Source: Chloroflexota bacterium
GTDB lineage: Bacteria > Chloroflexota > UBA11872
Direction of reading: 5' to 3'
NCBI GenBank assembly: GCA_028873795.1
Contig: JAPPNP010000063.1
Coordinates: 1-64,000, forward strand
DNA: 64,000 nt
Part shown: positions 52,127-63,300 of the stretch, one piece after another
Position numbering within the stretch: the stretch's first letter is position 1
How the letters are laid out: every line of letters starts with the position of its first letter
Notes under the pieces: model-generated
Database searches by the model: none
What the model saw: the letters and a program-made list of their open reading frames with translations, nothing else
Told to the model about the DNA's origin: nothing
Made by a program: the position numbers and the translations under genes

Positions 52127-53197
52127 ATGCTCAACGACCCCCGAATCGACCGTCTGGCCGAGATCCTGGTGCATCACTCGACCAAGCTGCAGACCGGCGA
52201 GCTGGTGGCGATCATGGGCCCTGCCGAGGCCAAGCCGCTGATGCTGTCCTGCTATCGCCTCGCGCTCGAGGCCGGCGCCCATCCGCGCATGAGCGTGACG
52301 TTCGAAGAGACCGAAGCGCTCTTCCTGCGCCACGCGTCCGACGAGCAGCTGAGCCACTTGGACCCGGTGCGCAAGTTCGAGGCCGACACCATCGACGCCG
52401 CCATTCGCATCCGGGCCGCCAGCAACACCCGCGCGCTCACCAGCAGCGATACCGGCAAGATCGGCGCGGTGATGACCGCCTCGCGGCCGGTGATGAACCA
52501 GATCATCGAGAACGTGCGCTGGGTGCTCTGCGACTACCCCACCAACGCCTTCGCGCAAGAGGCCGAGATGGCGCTGGACGAGTACGCCGACTTCCTGTTC
52601 GGCGCCACCAACATCGACTGGACGGCGATGGAGGCCGAGCTGACCCGCATCAAGGCGCGGCTGGAAGCGGGCAGTGAAATCCGCATCGTGGCGCCGGAGA
52701 CTGACCTCACGCTACGCGTCGAGGGGCGAATCTGGGAGCCGGCGGCCGGCACCCACAACATGCCGGACGGCGAGATCTTCACCGCGCCGATCGAGGATGC
52801 CACCGAAGGGCACATTCGCTACGAGTTCCCGGCCATCTACCAGGGGCGCGAGGTGCAAGGAATCCGGCTCGAGTTCGCCGGCGGAAAGATCGTGTCGGAG
52901 TCGGCGGACAAGGGTGCGGATTTTCTCACCGACATTCTCGATACCGATCCGGGCGCGCGACGACTGGGAGAAATCGGCATCGGCACCAACTTCGGGATCC
53001 AGCGCCACACCAAGAACATCCTGTTCGACGAGAAGATGGGCGGCACGGTGCACCTGGCGATCGGCCGGGCCTATGAGTTCACCGGCGGACGCAATGAGTC
53101 CGCCGTGCACTGGGACATGATCAAAGACTTGCGGCAGGACGGCGCACTGTATCTCGACGGCGAGCTGATCCAGCAGGATGGGCAGTTCTTGATCTAG
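52127..53197 (+). CDS. M29 family aminopeptidase (aminopeptidase T type)
   Basis: 356 residues. M29 metal ligands are seen in NMPDGEIFTAPIEDATEG (Glu), LGEIGIGTNFGIQRHTKNILFDEKMGGTVHLAIGRAYEFTGG (Glu, Glu, His), and SAVHWDMI (His, Asp). It is a cytoplasmic exopeptidase releasing N-terminal residues. It follows the M20 gene by 95 bp on the same strand, so the two may cooperate in peptide use. It starts at ATG with no strong ribosome site. Confidence 0.92.
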   Translation: MLNDPRIDRLAEILVHHSTKLQTGELVAIMGPAEAKPLMLSCYRLALEAGAHPRMSVTFEETEALFLRHASDEQLSHLDPVRKFEADTIDAAIRIRAASNTRALTSSDTGKIGAVMTASRPVMNQIIENVRWVLCDYPTNAFAQEAEMALDEYADFLFGATNIDWTAMEAELTRIKARLEAGSEIRIVAPETDLTLRVEGRIWEPAAGTHNMPDGEIFTAPIEDATEGHIRYEFPAIYQGREVQGIRLEFAGGKIVSESADKGADFLTDILDTDPGARRLGEIGIGTNFGIQRHTKNILFDEKMGGTVHLAIGRAYEFTGGRNESAVHWDMIKDLRQDGALYLDGELIQQDGQFLI

Positions 53198-53509
53198 TTC
53201 GACGGTCGCCGGAGCTTGGCGCTTGAGGTCCTGCGCGGCACGGCGCCAGGTGAGGTCGGTCGGCGAAGGGTGGATTCCCGCCCAGGGAGACCTTTACAGA
53301 ACCCAGCCGGCTCGGGGATGACCGAGTGCATCCAGTCCGCCCCCAGGATCGATGAAGGGTGGATTCCCGCGCCGTATCAAGTACGGAGCAGGCTCTTCGC
53401 GGGAATGACGGAAACCGGTGACCCGAGGAGTCCGCTTGCCGTCTAGATAATGTAGCTACAAGAGCACAATCAGCAAGTCGCCTGGGGCGCAAAACACCCC
53501 CGGCTGTGA
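53198..53509. repeat. Repeat-rich spacer with composite repeat (copy 2)
   Basis: 53284-53413 repeats the blocks of 50616-50722 (GACCGAGTGCATCCAGTCCG, then GGTGGATTCCCGC, then CTTCGCGGGAATGACGG). In this copy the palindromic end carries about 22 extra bp in its loop (CGTATCAAGTACGG and neighbours). A truncated GGATTCCCGCC half-unit lies at 53271-53281. No gene is visible. Confidence 0.6.
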
Positions 53510-53515
53510 TACCAT
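53507..53515 (+). promoter_or_regulatory. Extended -10 promoter element for gyrB
   Basis: TG, one base, then TACCAT (53510-53515) form an extended -10. Transcription would begin near 53522, immediately before the structured leader. No clear -35 is seen. Confidence 0.4.
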
Positions 53516-53521
53516 TGAGCG

Positions 53522-55650
<2,129 letters not shown>

Positions 55651-55673
55651 GCGGAGGGTGCGCTCTGCATCTT

Positions 55674-56675
55674 GTGGCTCCACGAATCGCGCTTGACGCG
55701 ATGGGCGGCGACTACGCGCCGGCGGAGACCGTGCGCGGCGCCTTGGCCGCGCAACGCGATGCCGGCGTCACGCCGCTCCTGGTCGGCGACGAAGCCGCGC
55801 TTCGCGCACAGTTGAGCGCCGAAGGCGTCGAGGCGGCGCCCTGGCAGATTGTGCACGTCCCCGAAGCCGTGGCCATGGACGAGCACGCCGTCGAGGCCGT
55901 GCGCTCGCGGCGCCCGACGTCGATCCGCAAGGCGGCCGAGATGCTCAAGGCCGACGAGGTCGATGCGGTCGTCACCATGGGCCATACCGGGGCCGCCGTG
56001 GCGGCCGGCGTGCTCATCGTCGGGCGCCTGCCCGATGTCGAGCGCCCGGGTCTGGGCGTGCTGCTGCCGGCGCACGATCCGCGCCCGCTCCTGATCGACG
56101 TGGGCGCGAACGCCGAGGCGCGCCCGCGGCACTTGGCGCAGTTCGCCGTAATGGGGAGCGTCTATCAGGAGCGCCTGCAGGGCCTCGCGAACCCCCGGGT
56201 GGGGCTGCTCAGCATCGGCGAAGAGGAGTCCAAGGGGAACACGCTGGTGCATGAGGCGTCGGCCATGCTGGCGTCTGGCAGCGTGAACTACGTCGGACAC
56301 GTGGATCCGGCCCACATCTTTCACGATGAGGCCGACGTGATCGTCTGCGACGGGTTCACGGGCAACGTCGTGATCAAGACTGCCGAGGCCACGGCGGAAT
56401 ACGCGTTTGGCGAGTTGCGGGTCGAGATTCTACGGCGTCGGCTGGCGAAGCTGGCGGCACTTGGGCTGCGGCCGGCGTTTCGCGCCCTGCGGCGGCGAAT
56501 CGACTATGCCGAGATCGGCGCGACGCCGCTGTTGGGCCTCAGGGGTCTGCTCTTGATCGGCCACGGCCGCTCCAAGGCGCCTGCCGTGACCAACGCGCTG
56601 CTGGCGGCGGACCGCGCGGTGCGGGCGCAGCTCGTGCCCACCATCGCATCCGGATTGGAAGCCGCGACGATCTAG
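55674..56675 (+). CDS. plsX: Phosphate acyltransferase PlsX
   Basis: 333 residues. It makes acyl-phosphate from acyl-ACP for phospholipid synthesis. It begins VAPRIALDAMGGDYAPAETVRGALAA and has VDAVVTMGHTGAAVAAG, RPLLIDVGANAEARPRHLAQFAVMGSVY, GLLSIGEEESKGNTLVHEA, and ADVIVCDGFTGNVVIKTAEA, all PlsX landmarks. GTG is chosen as start; a GGAGGG lies about 15 nt upstream, which would better suit a CTG at 55665. It lies 23 bp after gyrB and is probably co-transcribed with it. No fabH or acpP follows, unlike many bacteria. Confidence 0.94.
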   Translation: MAPRIALDAMGGDYAPAETVRGALAAQRDAGVTPLLVGDEAALRAQLSAEGVEAAPWQIVHVPEAVAMDEHAVEAVRSRRPTSIRKAAEMLKADEVDAVVTMGHTGAAVAAGVLIVGRLPDVERPGLGVLLPAHDPRPLLIDVGANAEARPRHLAQFAVMGSVYQERLQGLANPRVGLLSIGEEESKGNTLVHEASAMLASGSVNYVGHVDPAHIFHDEADVIVCDGFTGNVVIKTAEATAEYAFGELRVEILRRRLAKLAALGLRPAFRALRRRIDYAEIGATPLLGLRGLLLIGHGRSKAPAVTNALLAADRAVRAQLVPTIASGLEAATI

Positions 56676-56883
56676 CGGCGCTTGCCGACCGTCCCTGTTC
56701 GTCCCCGCTTGCATCGTGCGGTGAATCTGACGCATTCCGCGGCCGCGTGGTGTGTCCCTTTGCCCACGGCAACGGCGTCGTCCGCATGCCACCATGGACG
56801 CCGATCATGTGCCGGCTTTCCACCCTCAGAGACACGGCCTGGCCGCAGCACCTGCCGTCACGGCGCCCCGTGGTCCACGTTGA

Positions 56884-57873
56884 ATGAAGTCAATGGCCCC
56901 TGCACCTAGCCAGCGCCGGTCGCTGGCCCGAATCTCACGACGCCGGCTGCTCCAGGGCAGCGGTCTGGCCCTGGCGGCCACAGCCGCTCAGGCATGCGAC
57001 GCCTGGTCCGTGGTCGGCAACGCCGACGACCGCTATCCGGGCGGATCGCCGTTCGCCATCGAGGCGCTGCGCGCGCGGGATTACCGGGCCGGCGACATCC
57101 GGCTGCACCGCATGCTCAGCCAACGCCCGAGCTACTCGACCTACGCCATGACCTACCGATCCGACGAACTGCTGCTCACGGGCGTGGCCACCATTCCCAA
57201 GCGCGCCGGACCGCATCCCGTCGTGGTGCTCAATCACGGGTTCACGCTGCCGGTGCAATACCGCAGCGGCGACGGTACGCGCGCCATGGCCGCCGAGCTT
57301 TCCCAGCGCGGGTTCATCACGCTCGCCAGCGACTATCGCGGGCTGGGCGGCTCCGAGGACGACACGGGCATGAATTTCGGCGCGCGGCTCGACTTCGCCA
57401 TCGACGTCCTCAATCTGGTCGCCTCGATTCCCTCGCTGCCGGACGCCCAACACGAGCGGGTGGGCATGTGGGGCCATAGCCTGGGATGCGACCTGGCCCT
57501 GCGCGCTGCCGAGGTGGATTCGCGCGTGCAGCCCGTGGGCATGTGGGCGCCGCTGAGCGCGTGGGCTGAGGACTTGGTCGACTACTACCGGCTCCCGACG
57601 CTGAAGTCATCCCAGGACCTGCGCCATGCCATATCGCCGGGAAACTTCCTGGAATACCTGGTGGGACCGGTGACCATCCATCAGGGCGCGGCCGACCTCG
57701 CCGTCAAGCCTCGCTGGGCGGAACGCCTGCACGAAGCGCTCGGCGCGGCCGGGGTGGAAAGCGAGCTGACGATTCATCCCGGCGTCGGGCACTACCTGAC
57801 CCTGAACGCCCGGCGTGCGGTGACCTCGACGGGTGACTTCTTCGAGCGCGAGCTGCTGACGGACGCCCAGTGA
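56884..57873 (+). CDS. Exported alpha/beta hydrolase (Tat lipoprotein signal)
   Basis: 329 residues. The N-terminus carries SRRRLLQGSGLALAATAAQAC: twin arginines followed by a hydrophobic run and a cysteine in lipobox-like context, indicating Tat export and probable lipid anchoring. The hydrolase core has VVVLNHGFTLPV (oxyanion), LASDYRGLGGSEDD, and the nucleophile elbow GMWGHSLGCDLAL. Asp in HQGAADLAV and His in HPGVGHYL complete a plausible triad. It probably cleaves an ester or peptide outside the cytoplasm. Its stop overlaps the next gene's GTG by 4 nt. Confidence 0.85.
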   Translation: MKSMAPAPSQRRSLARISRRRLLQGSGLALAATAAQACDAWSVVGNADDRYPGGSPFAIEALRARDYRAGDIRLHRMLSQRPSYSTYAMTYRSDELLLTGVATIPKRAGPHPVVVLNHGFTLPVQYRSGDGTRAMAAELSQRGFITLASDYRGLGGSEDDTGMNFGARLDFAIDVLNLVASIPSLPDAQHERVGMWGHSLGCDLALRAAEVDSRVQPVGMWAPLSAWAEDLVDYYRLPTLKSSQDLRHAISPGNFLEYLVGPVTIHQGAADLAVKPRWAERLHEALGAAGVESELTIHPGVGHYLTLNARRAVTSTGDFFERELLTDAQ

Positions 57874-58409
57874 CCACGCACCACGGCGATCACGGCGAAA
57901 CCAGCCTGTTCGACGGCACCCGCGTGGAGAAGGTCGACGCGCGGATCGAGGCGCTGGGCGCGGTAGACGAGCTCAACTCGTGGCTGGGCTTCGCCGCGGC
58001 GCAGCCGGACGTGGCCAACGTGGGCGACCGGGTGCGCTGGGTCCAGGAGCGGCTGCTGGAGGTCGGCGCCGACTTGGCCAACCCGGGCGGACGCGCTCGC
58101 AGCACCTCACTGGCGCCCGGGTCACTGCAAGAGCTCGATGCCTGGCTCGCCGAGTATCGCGACGCCCTCCCGCCGCTGCGGCATTTCATCCTGCCCGGCG
58201 GGCACCCGCTCGCCGCCGCGCTGCAAGTGGCCCGTTCGGTGTGCCGCCGCGCCGAGCGCGGCGTGTGGCGCGTCGTGCCGGATCCCGCGCCGGACGGCTC
58301 GCCGGTGTTTCTCAACCGGCTGTCCGACGTGCTCTTCGAAATGGCCCGCGCGGCCAACGCCGCCGCCGGCACCGAGGACCCGCAGTGGCGGGGGCGGGCA
58401 GGCGTCTAG
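57870..58409 (+). CDS. Cob(I)alamin adenosyltransferase, PduO type
   Basis: 179 residues. Signature segments are GETSLFDGTRVEKVDARIEALGAVDELNSWLGFA (ATP and cob(I)alamin site), LLEVGADLANPGG, HFILPGGHPLAAALQVARSVCRRAER, and FLNRLSDVLFEMARAAN. It transfers adenosyl from ATP to reduced cobalamin to give coenzyme B12. GTG start overlaps the hydrolase stop (GTGA). It may serve B12 enzymes of the cell generally; the B12-binding radical SAM protein at 25212 would more likely use methylcobalamin. Confidence 0.93.
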   Translation: MTTHHGDHGETSLFDGTRVEKVDARIEALGAVDELNSWLGFAAAQPDVANVGDRVRWVQERLLEVGADLANPGGRARSTSLAPGSLQELDAWLAEYRDALPPLRHFILPGGHPLAAALQVARSVCRRAERGVWRVVPDPAPDGSPVFLNRLSDVLFEMARAANAAAGTEDPQWRGRAGV

Positions 58410-58623
58410 CGCGGCCCGTCTTTGAGCGACAGCGATACGTAGCGGTGTCGACCTTGTCGCCGCCATCGACGGCGCGGCACGACTAGCGGCTCGAGCTGGG
58501 GAATCGGCCGGGCCGGGGGATCCGTTCGATGGCTCGATCGTCTTTGGGTCTTCGCATTCCCCGGCCAGACGCGGGGAAAGCCCCTTGGACAAACAGATTC
58601 CCTTGTACCAGTATGATCCAACC
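58410..58623. other. Upstream region of the secreted giant protein
   Basis: No gene is seen. Short self-complementary pieces occur (CCCCGGCCAGACGCGGGG near 58558-58575 and GGGGAAAGCCCC directly after), so the structured leader at 58624 may extend upstream. TATGAT lies at 58612-58617 and could be a -10 element placing the transcript start near the first helix of that leader. Confidence 0.4.
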
Positions 58624-58719
58624 GGTCGTGCTCCACATTGCTCTTCCGGCAAGCGGTCGGAGGCAACCAAGCCTCCGGCGTCGGGACCGCGCTGGGCGGT
58701 GCGTCGCCCGAGCGCGACC
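58624..58719 (+). ncRNA. Candidate structured leader RNA (multi-branched)
   Basis: GGTCGTGCTC (58624-58633) pairs along its length with GAGCGCGACC (58710-58719, one U-G pair). It encloses three helices: TTGC/GCAA (58638-58641 / 58649-58652); GCGGTC/GACCGC (58653-58658 / 58685-58690) capped by GGAGGC/GCCTCC (58659-58664 / 58671-58676, loop AACCAA); and GGGCG/CGCCC (58694-58698 / 58705-58709). Nearly every base is paired, and the 3' arm ends 24 nt before the gene start. It does not match the c-di-GMP or cobalamin consensus as I know them. It is a riboswitch-like candidate. Confidence 0.45.
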
Positions 58720-58742
58720 ACTGTGCACTGGGGGTGGGCGGC

Positions 58743-60338
58743 GTGCAGAACAGGTGGCAGCCCAGCCAAGTGGCCAGCGCTTGGCGCAGCTTCCTCGGTC
58801 TGCGCTGCAGCCTGTCGACTAGCTTCCTCCGCGCGGCTGTCGTGGGCGTCGTGGCGCTTTGCGTCACGCTCATGGCGGCGCCGCGCGCGCAGGCCCAGGA
58901 TGCCCCGGACGCCCCCACCGCAGTGGCCGTTTACACCGTGGTAAGTGACGACCCGCACGTGACCGAGGGTGACGAGTTGGACGTGCGGTGGTCGTCGTCC
59001 GATACCACGGTCACCAAATTCAAGATCCAGTGGAAGTCGGGCACTCAAGAGTTCGCCTCATCGCGGGAGGACGAGGTGACGGCAAGTACGGCCCTGGTGG
59101 AGTTGTCGTCCACCGAAACGCACAAGCGGTACAAACACAGGATCGGCGAGTTGACCGACGGCACCGAATACACGGTGCGGGTCATCGCAACCAACGCTCG
59201 CGGAAATAGCGACCCGTCGTCCGAGGCGACGGGCACGCCGGACGGACGTCTGAGGCTATCCGCGCTGGCTTTTGTCCGAGACGAGGTCGTCAACGTCTAT
59301 GCCAGCGACTTCCCGTGGCTGCAGGGCACGTTGGACTACCTTGTCGCTCAGGATGCCAAGGTGGTGTTTGAATTTGGTGTAAGCGGCAACGCGGGTGTGC
59401 GGTGTTCTGGCCCAGGAGCTGACGGGCTGCAATCTTGTGATGGGTTCTATGTTGGTATTGGGCAACACGGCCAAGACGCCATCAGCACCGTCGTGCACGA
59501 GCTGGCTCACATATATACGATCTCAAACAACGTCACGACGGCCCCCGCCCCTGTGGCCGCCGCCCATCTATACGTTCACTCCCTGGGCCTGTCGATGTAC
59601 GTTGGGAGCAGCGGACTGACGGCGGCATGGCCATGCGCTCCGGGAGAGCTCTACGCCGACCTCTTGGCAATGGTCGTGCTTGGCAGCCAGGACGAGAATT
59701 CCTACTGGAACTCGTGCCCCGGAATCTCCGACGCAATCACGATGGAAGCCGATGGCGTCGCGCGGAGCGCGGTCGCGGGGACGATGCCGTCCTGGTTCTC
59801 GACCTACTACGACGCCGGCGGCGGCGAGCTTGACCTGGAGCGGGTGTGGGCCAATATCCGGGCTGTTGTTCCTCCCGACGGCCACAGCAACGCATTTCGA
59901 CTCGCGATCGTGTACCAACTCAAGGACGCCTTCGGCGGCTACTGCGACAACAGCAGGGCGAACAGCTCTGCCTTCGGGAACGGAGTAGCGAGAAATCCGT
60001 GGAGGGACGGCGGGTGCACCCCGGATGCGCCCGGCAGCGTCGTCGCCACCCCCACCGGATCCGGGAAGCTGGCCGTCTCGTGGTCGGCGCCCACCGGCGA
60101 CGGCGGCTCGCCGATCACGGGCTACAACGTGCAGTGGAAGTCCGGCGCCCAGGAGTTCGACACGTCGCGCCAACATTGGGTCAGCGACCCGACACGCCGG
60201 CAACGTGAGATTAGCGGACTCACAAATGGCGTCTCCCACACCGTCCGTCATCCGAGACGACAGCCACCACCGCGGCGTCGGATACGACTGCGCCGTCGCT
60301 GGTGGGGGCGCGGGTGGACGGCCCCACGCTCACGCTGA
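58743..60338 (+). CDS. Secreted Fn3/zincin-like protein, 5' part of a frameshifted gene
   Basis: 531 residues. GTG start, then a signal peptide with a basic n-region and hydrophobic core (FLRAAVVGVVALCVTLMAAPRAQAQ) and likely cleavage after AQA. An Fn3 domain (DAPTAVAVYTVVSDDP to SEATGTP) follows. A ~250-residue domain with a zinc-protease-like motif HELAH (59496-59510) is next, then a second Fn3 domain (DAPGSVVATPTGSGKLAVSWSAP). Reading breaks near 60249: the Fn3 strand SHTVR ends, and the next ~30 codons are Arg/Pro-rich nonsense. The natural continuation is in the frame of 60302-63571. The fragment may still be a secreted peptidase. Confidence 0.75.
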   Translation: MQNRWQPSQVASAWRSFLGLRCSLSTSFLRAAVVGVVALCVTLMAAPRAQAQDAPDAPTAVAVYTVVSDDPHVTEGDELDVRWSSSDTTVTKFKIQWKSGTQEFASSREDEVTASTALVELSSTETHKRYKHRIGELTDGTEYTVRVIATNARGNSDPSSEATGTPDGRLRLSALAFVRDEVVNVYASDFPWLQGTLDYLVAQDAKVVFEFGVSGNAGVRCSGPGADGLQSCDGFYVGIGQHGQDAISTVVHELAHIYTISNNVTTAPAPVAAAHLYVHSLGLSMYVGSSGLTAAWPCAPGELYADLLAMVVLGSQDENSYWNSCPGISDAITMEADGVARSAVAGTMPSWFSTYYDAGGGELDLERVWANIRAVVPPDGHSNAFRLAIVYQLKDAFGGYCDNSRANSSAFGNGVARNPWRDGGCTPDAPGSVVATPTGSGKLAVSWSAPTGDGGSPITGYNVQWKSGAQEFDTSRQHWVSDPTRRQREISGLTNGVSHTVRHPRRQPPPRRRIRLRRRWWGRGWTAPRSR

Positions 60339-63300
60339 CCTGGAGCGAGGCGCTGGACGAATCGTCGGAGCCGGCGTCGAGCGACTTCGCGGTGCGCGTG
60401 GACGACAGTGACCGCGGAGTGAACGGGGTCGCCGTGAGTGGAAATGCGGTGACGCTGACGCTGGCTTCGGCTGTCGGCGTGGGCGACATCGTGACGGTGA
60501 CCTACACCGTGCCGACCGGGACGGGCGCAAACCCAATCCGGGATGCGGCGAGCAACAACGCGGTCGCTCTCTCGAATCAGACGGTGCGCAACCACACCAC
60601 CGCCCTCACGGTCACGTCGGACCCGGGGACCGACATGACCTATTCGGTGCGTGACGAGTATCGCCGCCAAGACGTGATCGAGTTCACCGTCACGTTCGGC
60701 GAAACCGTAAAGGTAGCCGGGGTTCCCAAGCTCGAATTCGCCATAGACGGGAGCACCAGGGAGGCACGGTATGCCAGTGGTTCGGGCACGACGGCGCTTA
60801 CGTTCCGCTACACGGTGGCCGCGAATGAAGTGGATGACGACGGCGTAAGCATTCCGAGCGGCGAGATCGATCGCAGCCAAGGGACAGTCCGGTACTCCTC
60901 GGACCTGGTCTGGGCGCCGGGCCGCGTGGCGCTGGCCGCACAGGCCGGGCACAAGGTGAACGGCGTCCGGCCCATCCTGGTGAGCGCCGCCGCAATTGCC
61001 GGCGGCAACAAGGTGACCATGACGTTTGACCGGACGCTCGACGAGACGTCGGTGCCGGTGCTCCGGCCGCGGAGTTTCGCCCTCTTCGACACGGCGACCA
61101 ATTCAAACATCTCGGACCGAATCACCGGCATCTCGATCAGCGGGTCCGAGGTGACCTTGACGCTCAACTCGCCAATTGCGGCGGGCGAACAACTGGCGGT
61201 GCTGTATAGCGAGTGGTCAATTAGCGGACCGACGGACAGCCCGCATACGCCGCACATTCGCGACACGGTCGGGAACTATGCCCTCGACTCCGGGCGCGTT
61301 CCCGTCGTGATTCAGCGGGGGAGCGACAACGAGCCACCGGCGTTCCCGTCCAGCGAAACCGGCGCCCGCAGCGTGACCGAGAACTCCGCCGGCGGCGTGA
61401 ACATCGGCGCACCGGTCGCCGCCACCGACGCTGACAAGGACCGTCTCACCTATAGCCTCGGCGGAACCGACGCGAACAGCTTCACCATCGTGTCGAGCAG
61501 CGGACAGCTCCGGACCAAGACGGGCGTGATGTATGACCGCGAATCCAAGTCCAGCTATAGCGTGACCGTGTCGGTCCACGACGGCAAAGACATCGACGGC
61601 AATTCCAGCACGGCGATTGACGACACGATTGCCGTGACCATCACCGTGACCGAGGTGAACGAACCGCCGGTCGTCAGCGGACCGACCACCGTTCAGAACT
61701 ACGCGGAGGGCGGTACCAGCGATGTGGCCACCTACACCGCGGACGACCCCGAGGACAACACCATCATCTGGTCGGTGGCAGGGACGGACCGCAACGATTT
61801 CACCATCAGCAGCAGCGGCGTGCTCCGTTTCGCCACGCCGCCCAACTACGAGGCGCCGACAGATTCGGGAGGAAACAACGACTACCACGTGACCGTCGTG
61901 GCCACCGACGGGCCCAACACAGTGAGGCGCGACGTAACCGTCACGGTCGAGAACATCGAGGAGGCGGGGGCAACCAGCCTCTCTTCACAACAGCCGCAAG
62001 TGGGAACCGACCTGACCGCAACCCTCACGGATCCCGACGGCAGCATCTCATCGCTGTCGTGGACTTGGGAGCGATCGCAGGACCAGGCCAGCTGGACCTC
62101 GATCAGCGGGGCCACGTCCCGCCGCTACACACCCGCCGACGGCGATCTGAACCACTACCTGCGAGCCACGGCCTCCTACACCGACGGCCATGGCTCCGGC
62201 AAGAGCGCGCAGGAGACGTCCGACCACCAGGTACAGCTAAAACCGACTTCCAACGAGCCTCCGGAATTCCAGGACGGAAACACGGCACGCGAGATCGCCG
62301 AGAACTCGGCCGTGGAAACTCCCGTCGGTGCGCCGGTGTCGGCCACTGACGCCAACAACGACCAGTTGGCCTACACGCTCTCGGCCGGTGACCGGGACTC
62401 GTTCTTCGTGGACGGCGATACGGGCCAAATCCATGTGAGGAAACTCGCGAGACTGGACTACGAGGCAAGGCGGTCCTACTCCGTCACCGTCACCGCGAGC
62501 GACCCGTCTAAGGCCAGTGACAGCATCGTCGTCAACATAACCGTCACCGACGTCAACGAACCGCCGGTGGCGACCACCGACACGGCTCGAATTCTCCAGG
62601 ACACATCGGTCGTGATCCGTGTGCTTGACACTGACGACGACCCCGAAGACCAGGACCTGACCGTCTCCTGGTATTCCGCGCCCAGCAACGGCTTTGCGAC
62701 TCTGGAAGCAGACCACAGCTTCATCTACACACCTGATCCCGGATTCCTGGGTGTCGATATGTTCAGCTACCGGGCGTCCGACGGCGTTCACGAATCCGCG
62801 ACGGTGACGGTCCTCATCAGCGTTCGAAATGTGGCGAGGCCCCCGCCACCACCATCGCCGCCGCCGTCATCGCCACCGCCGTCATCGCCACCGCCGTCAT
62901 CGCCGCCGCCCCCTGGACCTCCGGTGCCTCCGGCTCCGCCGGCTCAAGAAACGCCTCCAAACGCGCCGGGCATCATTGCCGCCACCACGGCGGCCACCGC
63001 CACGGAGTTGCCGGGAAATCGCCTGCTGCTCCAGCGCCATGACGTGCCGGGCGCCGCGCTTGTGCTAACAGTCGGTTCGATTTCCGTCGACGGCGCCAGC
63101 GTGACCATGGCCGGCGTCATCCGCGACCAGACCCTGGGCCAGACCTATCTGGTCGTTCGTCGGCAGTCCGACGGCCGGATCGTCCGCCGCTGGGTGCCGC
63201 CGTATAGCCCGTTCGTCTACCAGATTCCCTGGGCCGTGGTGAACACCCAGTACACGGTCACCGTGCAAGTCGTCGCCGCCATTCCGCTGGACCACGAGTT

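Noticed and set aside
58558-58720. c-di-GMP-I (GEMM) or cobalamin riboswitch before the surface-protein gene
   Set aside because: GCAAGC/AAGCCTCCGG fragments superficially recall GEMM, but the conserved A-rich core, receptor motif and B12 box are absent. It was kept only as an unclassified structured leader.
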